Part shown: positions 33,801 through 44,299 of the stretch, piece after piece
How the letters are laid out: each line of letters begins with the position of its first letter
Numbering within the stretch: the first letter of the stretch is position 1
Notes under the pieces: model-generated
What the model was told of the DNA's origin: nothing
The model's input: the letters and a program-made list of their open reading frames with translations, nothing else
Database searches by the model: none
Made by a program: the position numbers and the translations under genes
Assembly: GCA_000499405.2 (NCBI GenBank)
Contig: HG738137.1
Span: forward strand, 24,000,422-24,064,421
Direction of reading: 5' to 3'
Length of the DNA: 64,000 nucleotides
From: Onchocerca volvulus
Lineage: Eukaryota > Nematoda > Chromadorea > Rhabditida > Onchocercidae

Positions 33801-34928
33801 TACTTCTTTCAGGGAATTTATATGTTTCGCAAATATAGTGCCAAAAAATTATCTACTAAATAACTGTTATCCAATCAAATAAAGAAAATCTTACTTCTGA
33901 AATGACGGATTCCTTCATAATCGGTGGAGAATCTGGCATTTTTACAACTCCAGGAATCTTACCAGAACGTGGACTGATATCATAGACACTTGGAGTAGAG
34001 TGAAAATGCACGCGTTTATGTTTATTCCATCCCTTTGCCCTCATTGTTATACGTCGAGCTGTTTTCTGAGCAGCACTCATCAGGATAGGCTTTAATGTTA
34101 GCGGAGGAGGCTCACAAGTTATCTGAAAATATATGAAAATTAGGAAAGATATTAACACTGTTAGTAATTCTTAGTTTTGAAGACAAGAATTGATTTGTTG
34201 GAGGACCACAAATATTTACCCGACTCAGATAATAATATCTCAGAAACAAATGTTAGAAAATTAAAACAAAATAATGATATTTCTAATACCAAAATGCAAC
34301 GAATACTGGAAAGCAATTAAAGATCTACTTCGAACTTTCTTATTTCAGCTTTTGATCTCGGTCTGTAAATCGATTTCCGCATATGCACTGACGCACGTCG
34401 CTGTTTCCTTCTCGCAGTGATTATCTGTTCCTCAGACATTTTTCCATTGCTGTTATTACAACAACTGAATTCTGATATGTCATCAGTAATAACATTATCG
34501 ATTTCCGCCTAAAAATGAAACCTCATTTACACTATCGACAAGAATTATGAGATTAAAAAGAAAAATTACTGCGAAAACTTACATTTTTGAAGAATAATGA
34601 TGATCGTCGTCTTAGATGTTTGCGGCCAAATGCAGCTTTTTCTAGTGAATCATTCATCTGTGGAAATAAACACTTCGAATGATCATCAAACAAACATTTG
34701 ACATTTAACGTATGTCATTAAACATGTAACAACATAATAAAAAACATATTAACTCTAAATATTTCAGTATAATAAAATTTATTGGAAAATGTTTATAAAA
34801 AACATTTCGTCAGAAATAACTGCAAAATCATAAAAAGAAATACTAACATTTTTATCCATGGATGAGTTGGTGTCAGCGAATGAGTGAATTTGGGAATGCT
34901 CAGAAACAGCATCATCATCGATTGCCAT
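27845..34928 (-). CDS. atad-5: ATAD5/Elg1-type PCNA-unloading AAA+ ATPase (24 exons)
   Basis: Twenty-four minus-strand exons from 34928-34848 to 28020-27845 keep phase and predict about 1089 aa. The N-terminal ~650 residues are Ser/Lys-rich and low in conservation. The RFC-like part starts at NIWSEALRPVGTDELIAD (the 'WTDKYQP..ELIGN' box of ATAD5), then DSFDSFNSDEEGEQLCNTA, Walker A GHCGSGKT (about 764-771), Walker B IILVDD plus CDVIYD (about 837-847) and the DDGFWPAL stretch. The end, IEYFPLLDVILDYIPYL and RRALHYFDELH, matches the ATAD5 C-terminus. In other eukaryotes ATAD5 with RFC2-5 removes PCNA from DNA after replication. Human ATAD5 is 1844 aa, so this one is compact. Exons 7, 8 and 13-14 are the least certain. 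An acceptor-like ttctttcag lies about 35 bases before the start. C. elegans naming is by analogy. Confidence 0.85.
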
Positions 34929-35435
34929 GCCACATTTGACTATATTATTAATCTTAATTTCTGAAAGAATATAAGTGAAAATATCAGTTGATAATCAAGA
35001 AACTGATAATTACCATAGAAGAAGTTGTAAATATAGAATGAAACTATATTGGTGATAATTATAATGATAAGTTTACTACCGCCATAACACAAGTATAAAT
35101 ATAGAAATGATAGCTGGTGTCGATTATGATAATAAGCTGATAGTATTGTAACATGAAAAGTACATTAATAATAAGTTACAATGAACTGAAGCTACCGTAA
35201 CAAAAAAAAACTGATTCTTCCGTAACATAATCATAGATGCTACCGTAACTGACACTACCGTAACGTAGTCGTAGATGCAGAACTAATAATTACATTAAAG
35301 ATAGTTGCAGTTGATAAGCTGATAACTAATGTCACAAGTATTTACAACGCCAGCAACTACTAGTCACTACTCCTCCATCCTTGCGATGTCAGAAACTTTC
35401 TAAGGTATGAAATTATCAATGCCACTTCGCAACAA
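34929..35435. other. upstream of ATAD5, low-complexity
   Basis: No gene. 35195-35280 has several scattered 'ctaccgtaac' / 'ttccgtaac' words, a weak degenerate repeat just before the 81-bp tandem repeat. Confidence 0.45.
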
Positions 35436-35655
35436 TCTCTCAATAGTTACTCCTGGAAGTCCCGCCTCCCGTATGAAATTGACGTACGTGATGTTACGGG
35501 TTGTAAAACATCAGTGTATCTCAATACTTATTCCTGGAAGTCCCGCCTCTCGTGTGAATTTGACGTACGTGATGTTACGGATTGTAAAACTTCAGTGTAT
35601 CTCAATAGTTATTCCCGGAAGTCCCGCCTCTCGTATGAATTTGACGTACGTGGTA
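35436..35655. repeat. 81-bp tandem repeat, ~2.7 copies
   Basis: The word tcctggaagtcccgcctc begins at 35451 and recurs at 35532 and 35613, a period of exactly 81 bases, with the rest of each unit (gacgtacgtgatgttacggg, tcagtgtatctcaata) also repeated. The units differ at only a few positions. The repeat is GC-richer than its surroundings. One plus-strand frame is open through all copies with a 27-residue periodic peptide (PGSPASR..LTYVMLR), but no splice or gene context supports translation. Confidence 0.85.
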
Positions 35656-36758
35656 TTCCTCTTATTAAACGTCAGTTTATGAAAATTGGAATATTCTTAT
35701 TATCTTTAAACATTTTCAGCAGCTGAAGATCCATATTGAGGTCAAAAAAAGTCAAAGTTCGTGTTTTTAAATTATGGAAAGTTTTGAAAATATCTTGAAA
35801 AAGAAAAAATGAAAAATTATCGCAGTTTTAATAATTGCAAGATAGATCAGAAGCCATCAATACTAGCGTTAGATTAGGTTGGATTTAGTGAATCTGATGC
35901 TAATGCTACAATTAGATTAATCTAAGTGTTAATCTTTCAGAAACTTTTTTTTAACTTTCAGATAAATTCTTTTCTATTATACATCAGAATTCTCTATCAT
36001 ACCATTTCTTCTAAGCAACATGGATTCTGAATTTCAATCATCTACAGTAATATTTTCAACCTTTTACAGTAATATTCTCAACCATCTACAGCAATTATTT
36101 TCAATCATTTGCGGTATCATTATTTGAAGTTAACAACAAGGATAATGTTAATGATTGAATAATAGTAATTAATACAGTAAGTTTACTTAATGGGAATGGA
36201 GGACCATACTATTTATTTTTATCTATTTGTTCCATTACTGATTGATGATAAATTAGTAATTTTAATTTAAATTCGTATTTGGTAAACATCTGAAGAAAGA
36301 AAGAAACAGAAATAGAGCCTTTTTTAAAATTTTTGTTTAATAATACAAAAAAAGTGAAGATCAAAAACTTTTTTTTTTACCCAAAAGTGGAAAAATCAAT
36401 TCCAAAATTGCAGTATAAATTCCTGATAATTACAGCACAAGTTCCAAAAAAAAAAGAAAATCATTAACCGAATTCATTCTTTTTTTTTTGCCCTCTTTCA
36501 ATTATCGCAAGTTTTCATATTATTTTCTACTAATACAAACGCATTTTCAAGTTTTAATGATTGGGCAAAGATAAAAATTAAAAAATATTTAGTCAAGATT
36601 CCGGTTTAATCATTCAAAATGGAGAAGTTGATAATTATGATAATTTATTTCGTCATGTTCCCTTCCTCATTTATCCGTTCATGATTAATAGCGATTAATA
36701 TTTAAGTAACGATTTAACAAACAAAAATAATCCAGTTTATCCAAAAATTCAAATAACA
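35656..36758. other. intergenic, AT-rich
   Basis: No exon-like ORF. Around 36040-36110 a loose repeat 'cagtaatattctcaacc / cagcaattattttcaatc' is visible. The remainder is the upstream region of the next gene. Confidence 0.5.
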
Positions 36759-37341
36759 ATGGCACGATTTGTAAATATATTGGTAATATTGGCGACAATT
36801 TATGCGGCAAAATGTTTCATTCACTTTGACGGTATAAATTTGTATTTTATTCATTTTTTGTAATTAAAAAATTTTTTTGCATTACTAATAAGAAGCAGTT
36901 GCTTAATGGAAAAATCTTTAAAACTCGTTAATAAATTACCTAAAAAATATTTAGTAATTGTAAAAGAATGAAATAAACAAATTTCATGAAGTATCCTCTA
37001 ATCTCATTCCTATTCTTTTTTACGTTACCTTTTCAAATTTGCAATATACAGTTTGATTTTGATTTAAACAAAAACTTATATTTCCAAGTTGAAACTCGTG
37101 GTAGTTGAAAAATGAAAATGAAATGGAAAAAAAAAAGATAATCAGTAAAAGAATTTCTGATAAAGAAAATGAATGCTAGCAAATAACATATTTAAATAAA
37201 GAATTTGAAGAGATTGTTATAATTGTTAGCAATTTGATAAATATCGGAATGGAAAGAAAATTATGAATTAAAACTATAAGTTAATTACAAATTAAGAATT
37301 TGAAATATTGTATTTGTTTAATATGTTTATCTAATAATTTC

Positions 37342-37382
<41 letters not shown>

Positions 37383-38879
37383 TTAAACAGATATTAATGA
37401 TTATTGATGGAAGAAAAAAATTCGTTTTCTTTTTTTTTTTGTTTTTTGTTTTTTTTTTTTAATGATATGGAACATTCGTGAAAAAAAGTTTCGAATTTAA
37501 TTTTTTTAATGATGTGCAAAATCCATGAAAAAAGTTTTGAATTTAATGACAACGTTTAAATTTAATAGCAGAAAAATTTTGAATTTAATTGTTAAATATA
37601 GCGGGATATGTCTATTATAAACAAAATGACAAATATTTCGATCCATTATCATAACATGTTAGGTTTTAATTTTTTTTTTTTCTTTCTGCAAATTAATATT
37701 AGTTATAAATTTAACGATATACTAATAGTGTATCATTAGTTATATTGCTATAATTGAGAAAAAAAAAAGTTTGTTTTATGAAAAAAATTTTTTTATTGGA
37801 AAATTTTTTATTTATTTTAAAACAATTAACAGGTCATCACTACTATGATGCAGTTCATTCATGGAAATTGATAAACCTTCTTTGGCATAGTTTCTTTCAT
37901 GCACAACAAGAATTAAAATATATATTTAGCAATTATACGCTAAAAACAAAACAAAATCTTAATGATGAAATTACTGAATGGATCAAAAATCAAAGTAAAA
38001 TATTAGAGGTAAGTTATATTATTCATATGTTTGTTATGCAAATTAAATCATCTCTAATTTATAAATAACAGTTCTCATTTTTTAGATAATTATAATAAAT
38101 TGACAGTTTTAATCTTAGAATTGATAAATTAGCGAAGAGTTGAATCAGTTGATTGTTCTTTTTTTGATATTATTGTATTTTAAGATTTAATTAAATTTTC
38201 TGAAAGATAGAAATGCTTTGATGTAACTTTCAAATAATTTACGTAATGGAAATTTAAGATAAAATTTTTTAAAAATTAAACTAATTCCTATTTTATATTT
38301 AGTAGAAAAAAATCTTATATCATTAAGTTTGTTGAGCTAATTTATTAATGCTCATCTCGATCATCATCTCCTGTTACTATTTCTTGCATAAATTTACGTT
38401 TTGAGTTTTAAAATCATTTAATTATTTTTTTTTGATTTTTTTAATGTCTTCACGAACAACAATTACAATATTAAAATGATAACGATAGACAAAAATGAAG
38501 AAATTTGGGCGAAATTTCTAATATTTTAAACCCATTATTTCAAAAAAATTTATTCCTTATAAAGATTTTAGAAATTTATTTTCCAGAATTTCATGACAAT
38601 TTTTTCAGAATGCAATTACTGAAAATCTGAACAATTTTATGCATCAAATTAATCAAACGCGAATGAGCATTGAACAAGCTCCAAATATTAGCATAGAAAC
38701 AGGCGAAGCTCTTCTAAATTTATTAACGATCAAGGCAAATATGTCTTTGACAAAAATTGAAGAAAACGATGAGATTAAGCAAATCATGAAAACACTTAAC
38801 AGAAGTGAAATTATCAAAATTAAGAGTTTTTTCCGTCAAATTTCAATGACACGACAACAACAACAACAACAACTACTGC

Positions 38880-38911
<32 letters not shown>

Positions 38912-39935
38912 GAGCAAGAACCACAACAACAAGAACAAGAGCAAGAATAACAACAACAAGAACAAGAGCAAGAACAACAACAACAGCAACAACAACGAAT
39001 TCGTCGTCGGGCTTGGGATTCATATGAATATCTAGATTGCGTAAGTATTGTTATTTCCAGTTATATTAAATTGCAATTCACTGAAAAATTGCAACAATAT
39101 AATTTTTAATTTAAACATTATGGGGAAAATGAATTCATAAAAATACTCAAGAATTTAATAAAACATCAAAATTCATTACTCAAAAATTCGATAAAATATC
39201 AAAATTCAATAGCTATGGCTAGTTAAATGATTCGTTCATTTAAATAATACTTTGGCGAAATGATGAAAAGTTTCATTATCATATTAGGTTTTCTTGAAAT
39301 TATCTCTTAAATTTAACAGAAATAGGGTGTGAAGAGTTCGTTCCTTACGTAATATATCACTGATTTAAGAATATTATCGGTTAAAAATAAAGAGTAAACT
39401 AATGGAAAATAAACTAGCATAGAACGAAATATTATATAATGATAACAATAACAAGCATATAAATATAATAAACAATAAACAATCTTATTTGTTGGGATAA
39501 TAAACAAATAAACAATCATATTTATCATTGCACCAAATATCTCATTGAAATTTCCAGCATAATCCATTTTTTATTAATGTTGCAATTTATCATTTAAGAC
39601 AATCATATGATAGATTATTTCAATAAAATTAATTAATTAAACCACTGATTTAGGTGGAGAATGTCAGTCAGTTACTTGAAAGCGATTTTCAAAATTCGAA
39701 TCAATAATATTTCCTTAATTAAAACTTTTTTTGATATATCTTACCATAATTTATTATCGCGTAATAATCATTATTCTTAAAAATTAAGTTTGGAAATTCT
39801 GAAATTTCAAACCAAGATTTTAGATTTTGTTACTTTTATTTATTTTAATATCAAATTTTAAATGAAAATATTTTGCAGGACGATGAAATTCATCCAAATA
39901 TCACTGATATCATTGAATTATATTATTATTCTTGA
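36759..39935 (+). CDS. secreted DUF148-like protein with polyQ tract and in-frame stop
   Basis: Exons 36759-36831, 37833-38008, 38609-39040 and 39879-39935 are in phase. Exon 1 is a signal peptide (MARFVNILVILATIYAAKCF). The mature chain is helical: SWKLINLLWHSFFHAQQEL, LNDEITEWIKNQSKILE, then NLLTIKANMSLTKIEENDEI, in the order and spacing of SXP/RAL-2 (DUF148) proteins. Residues ~165 on are Gln/Glu repeats. At 38948-38950 a TAA interrupts a run of CAA codons. The frame stays open after it (more Gln, RIRRRAWDSYEYLDC), reaches a good donor and continues into exon 4, which ends with its own stop. Without read-through the product has 196 residues and the last exon is untranslated; with it, 245. 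It could be a recent pseudogene, a tail-length variant or a sequence error. The polyQ tract is absent from the two relatives at 12-20 kb. Confidence 0.6.
37348..37378. repeat. (TA)n microsatellite
   Basis: Alternating TA in the first intron of the DUF148-like gene, followed by poly-T tracts at 37430-37460. Confidence 0.85.
38855..38999 (+). repeat. CAA/CAG-CAAGAG trinucleotide repeat
   Basis: About 48 codons of nearly pure CAA, with CAG, CAAGAA and CAAGAG variants, lie inside exon 3 of the DUF148-like gene and contain its in-frame TAA. The antisense valine-rich ORF over this stretch is an artefact of the repeat. Confidence 0.9.
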
Positions 39936-40389
39936 TAGATATACTAAAAAGTGAAATATCATTCTTGAAATTAATAAATCAATTAAATTGTACTTTATAT
40001 TTCACAATAAACAATTTGTATTTTTCTAACTTTATTCTGTGTCATATAATAAAACTTTGCTTTACTTTTCTTGTATTTCTGCTACTTAAATATCGATCGA
40101 TAATCAAATCAATTTTTAAACAATTTAAAAATTAGTACGGCAGATTTCATTCAACATTCCTTCTTTTCTTCCATTATAATAAGTCAAACAATATTGCAAT
40201 GAGCCTAGAAAAGATCAATAAATTCTAATTTTTATTAAATCAATTACAACAAATGTTTAGCCCAGTGTTGGCTTTCATTTTTTCATGCTAAGCTGCACTA
40301 GAAACATATGATAGGTTAATTTTTTCATCCCGTATACTATGTTATTAATTCTATCCGTTTCCATGGATACAACCATAATTGCAAGTTTG

Positions 40390-40417
40390 ATTAGCCTAGA
40401 ATATAAGCTAGGCTAAT
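40390..40417. repeat. perfect 10-bp inverted repeat before dynein light chain start
   Basis: ATTAGCCTAG and CTAGGCTAAT flank an 8-base loop (aatataag), ending five bases before the ATG at 40423. It would fold into a hairpin in the 5' leader if transcribed. Confidence 0.8.
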
Positions 40418-40422
40418 ACAAT

Positions 40423-41999
40423 ATGAATTACAATACAACAACATTTGATGTTTCTGGCCTCGTTATACGGCCAACAAATCAGGAAAAGTAAGTTTATATG
40501 CAATATTTTTACTGATATTTCATTTTACAACATGCCTAACTTTCAAAAAATACTTTTTTTTTTTTCATTTCTTCCTTCGTCATTTTTTCTTTACTTTCGT
40601 TTTATAAGAAAATAGTCAACTTTATTTCGAAATTCAAAATTTTTAATTTCCTAATTTAATTCCTTTTGCTTTACCTTTTTAGATAAAATCCGCCAATTAT
40701 CAATTTTTTTTTTTTTTTTTGCAATTATTCGGTCATTCAGTCAGCATTAGTAAACTTTGTTATATAATATTGCAACGTTTAAAATGTTAAATTTAAGTCA
40801 ATTGTTGATTAAACTGCAAAGTTTGAAACAAAGAAATAAAGGAAAAAAGGAAGAAAATAACTATGCTACTTTTTCTCCACAACTATTCTGTTATTAAATT
40901 TTGAATTATGCAGTTTTCAGATTTCGTACCACTGTTGGACGACGAATATTAGAAGAAGTATTGGCCGAAAATTTAGGAGGACACACTTTCGAATCGAGTA
41001 ATGCCGAGCAACTTAGCAATTCATTAGCTAATATAATTCGAAATCGTTTGAAAGGTATTCATCTTTTCTGAGCAAGAAAAAAAAAAATTTATTTTAAATA
41101 TTCTGTTCAAAAAAAGGGCTACTTTTAAAACCTATTTAAAACTCATTAATTAAAAAGAGATAGCTATTCCGTGCAGGAAGATTTATTGTCAAATAAAACA
41201 TTTGTCAAAAAAAAAAAAAAATCAACCTAATTTCTATTATGTTCAGTCTTCTGATTACACCATAATATTTAAACCTTAACTAACAAAATAGTCTTAATTC
41301 CTAATTATAATTAAAAAAGAAAATCAAATGAATTAAAATGACGTAATAATTTGTGACAAATATATCATCTGAATTATTATTTCATTTTCTTATTAACAAA
41401 TTTTGTTTAAGGACTCAATTTGCCAAAATATAAGTATATAATTCAAGTAATTTTGGGCGAAGAACGTGGACAAAGAGTTAGGTAAAAGATTTTGTACTTA
41501 CTTTTTTTTCTCCACAAAATGAAAAACTTGTTTCTCTCATAAAAGCTTAATTATTATTTAATCCAAAACACTAATGTAAAACTACTAAAGATATCATCAC
41601 CAAAAAAAAAAAAAAAATACTAACAATTGTGGAAAATACTCTTAGTTAAGGATCAAATATTTTATAAAAAGGCAGAAGGTTTCTTTCGGAGTTTTTCACA
41701 CTATTAATTTCATTTGAATAATTAAATAATAGCTGTACAGCCAATATCTAACAAAAATTCATCAAAACTATTCAGAGCACATGGAGCATGCATGTGGGAC
41801 AGTGATACCGATTCCGTTGCGCACTATGTCTATTCAAATGTTAGTTGCTTTTGCAGGGATAATTCGAGAATTGATTTCTTCTCGCCTTTTTATTACATGC
41901 TAATAAAGTGATTTCAGAAAGATCTAATATATTCTTTGATATAAATTTCAGGATCATCTATTTTGTGAAGCAACAATATTCGCTGTATTCCATTACTGA
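40423..41999 (+). CDS. Tctex-type dynein light chain (DYNLT2B/TCTEX1D2-like)
   Basis: Exons 40423-40487, 40921-41054, 41412-41481, 41776-41839 and 41952-41999 give 126 aa. The C-terminal Tctex-1 domain is clear: LNLPKYKYIIQVILGEERGQ, then a W-D-S-D-T-D-S box (CMWDSDTDSVAHYVY) and the closing beta strand DHLFCEATIFAVFHY. These match the 'YKMVVQVVIGEQRGEG', 'FWDADTDNY' and 'SLFCVVAAFG' elements of human DYNLT2B. Family members dimerise on dynein intermediate chains; DYNLT2B serves dynein-2 in retrograde transport in cilia, which in nematodes would mean sensory neurons. The N-terminal 20 residues (TFDVSGLVIRPTNQE) are also of the TCTEX1D type. It could instead be another member of the TCTEX1D group. 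Confidence 0.85.
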
Positions 42000-42182
42000 T
42001 TTGGATTTATGAATACATAATATATAATTTTAGATTACGCCATCAAGAAAAGCAATTTGTTTTATCATCTCTAATCTTCCTGTGATGTAACTGTTATGAA
42101 AATAATGTCAATAAAGTTCAAAAACCATTTATGAAATCAAATTAATAAAACAAAGATAACGGAATATGCATATCATATTTAA

Positions 42183-43835
42183 TCAGACTTCTGCTTTACG
42201 AACATGGCGCCCACGGCGTGATGTTACTGGTTTGAGTGAACGAAGTAATTGTGATGCACGTTTCTGAGCCAACTGAAAATAAAAATATTAAATAATCACA
42301 AAGTGAAGATAAGCAAACACAAGCAGGATATAATCGTGAATATAAATTCTTTTTTTTTTTTTTAAATCTCTTCTGCTCAACTGTTGCTGTAGATTTAGCA
42401 AAGATCAGTTGAATAAAGTATTTAGTTATACTTTATGCTATTTTAGAGATAAAAATATTTTGACAGATTATGGTGAATGGGATATAAACCATAGCAGAAC
42501 AAAATGTGGATTACGATACTTAAATTATGTTATTCTTTATCAAGCACGATGATAAATTTTAGGTTAACAGGACTTCTATTTTTCGAAAAAGAAAAAAGAA
42601 AGAATGAATATTGCAAAAGTAAACCTTTTTATTAACATTTCGATAACTACGCGCAATATTTGCCACACTCTTTAACGATTTACGACTATTCTTCTTCAGC
42701 GTAACTGATACAGTTGATTTCGTAGGATGAGAGGTCTTACCTGCAAAAATTCATTTTTAAATTACAAGGAAAAATTTAAGAACCAATAAAAACCAGGAGT
42801 GTTAAAAAAAAAAAAAAAAAAAAAAAACTAATGTCATATTTGAAGACATAATCCATATGTCGCATAGTAAAAATTCTTCGAACCTATGTTTTGTTACTCA
42901 AGCGTCTAACAAAATTTAAACTAATTGACTAAACTTTTCATAACTCATTCTCAGCATTGCGTATAAATCTGGTATGAAAAAACACAGCTTACAAGCTACA
43001 TGTTTTTTCAATGTGGATGACGGCAGAATGGAAGACTGCAAAGGAGCAAGCAAGTTTTTTATAGTTTTTAGATAATTCTACCGCGAAAAGCGAAAATGAT
43101 GGGAAAGAATTCAAAAACATTGTGCCTACTAATCTATTCACAGATTTCCATCCTATTTTCATAATCATCTTTATTTCTCCTATATTCTTTGAAAAATAAA
43201 TTGCAGAAGTCTTCTAGTCCAGAATAACAATTCTCTTCCTTATTTTTAGCAGATATTAAATCGTCAAAAACCAAATAAGATTAATTCTTTCACGAAGATT
43301 CAATGCGAAAGGTTGCTTTTGCTGTAAGTTCCACTTAGTTCATAATTAACGCTTTATTTATGGTTTTGAACAAAATAATGCTATAGAATATAATGGTAAG
43401 AAAAAAACTGCTATTAAATAACATTAGATATCATCATTTCGACTAACAAAAAATTATTGCTGAAACTTTAAGATAAGAAAAAAAAAAAAACTTGTCATGC
43501 GTTCATCAGCTGAATAACTTGACGAAACTGTATGTACTTCGTACAAAAAAGAAAAAAAAACTTCTTTAAAGTTTCTTATACACTTTATGGATGGGGAAAT
43601 GTTCGATTAGAAAAATAAACTCACCTCGCTTCTTCATTGCCACTTCAATACCTTTACCATCGGGTTCCGCCTGAATGTCCAAACCCTTTTGATGAACTAA
43701 TCCATTGAAACGAATACTGTTGACACCTTTCAAGTTAAAACGTTCTCTACTAAAATGTTTCGGGATTCCACGTTGTCGACGTAGAAATGATGACGTCTTC
43801 CGGATAATTTGCCACTGAATATCCGCTGATACCAT
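42183..43835 (-). CDS. rpl-28: 60S ribosomal protein eL28 (3 exons)
   Basis: Exons 43835-43625, 42740-42625 and 42272-42183 give 138 aa (human RPL28 is 137). Recognisable elements are DIQWQIIRKTSSFLRR near the start, FNLKGVNSIRFNGLVHQKGL (human 'NLKARNSFRYNGLIHRK'), the basic block KSTVSVTLKKNSRKSL and the C-terminal ASQLLRSLKPV (human 'ASAILRSQKPV'). It is a structural protein of the large ribosomal subunit. An acceptor-like ttttag lies 17 bases upstream of the ATG. It is divergent from CDC7 across a 464-bp region holding a pyrimidine-rich tract. Confidence 0.93.
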
Positions 43836-44299
43836 CCCTGCTTGACTTTATTCACCTAAAAATTCACCATTTCAATCCCAACTTACGTGAAGTTCTTGTA
43901 CACAACTTAGGCGAAACCCTTAACAAGGCTTTTACACATTACCAGGCGGAAACCCCGTACAATATCTTCCTCCCCACCCATTCCCCCTCCCCACTCTACC
44001 GAATATTCTTAATAACCAGCCAGCAATTTGGGAAGAGTGGGAAACATATCACGTACCGCAAGCAGTCCGTTAAACATTGAGATAAATCGAAATGCAAACC
44101 AAACAGATTATGCGAAAATTGGAATGTCAGTTTTTTGAATTGCGATTTCTTGTTTCAATTTCGGGAATGGCTGCTTTGGCGTAATTGATTTTGAAAATAC
44201 TTATAGGTTTTGGGCTGTATATAATTAATTTTAGTAAATATATATAACAAATAATGATACATTTAAGGTATAACACAGTTTCGGATATTATCCGCAATT
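43836..44299. promoter_or_regulatory. shared upstream region of rpl-28 and CDC7 with C-rich tract
   Basis: The two genes are head to head. Around 43967-44000 the + strand is almost pure pyrimidine (tcttcctccccacccattc and on), unusually GC-rich for this window. By position it is a candidate bidirectional promoter; no specific factor site is claimed. Confidence 0.45.

Noticed and set aside
35436..35655. CRISPR-like array
   Set aside because: The units are contiguous 81-bp repeats without unique spacers, and the genome is eukaryotic.
35407..35726. Two overlapping ORFs with a repeated PGSPASR-type peptide as a gene
   Set aside because: The ORFs simply follow the 81-bp tandem repeat. No promoter, splice or family support was seen, so only the repeat is annotated.
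38820..39023. Valine-rich minus-strand ORF
   Set aside because: It is the antisense reading of the CAA repeat in the DUF148-like gene.
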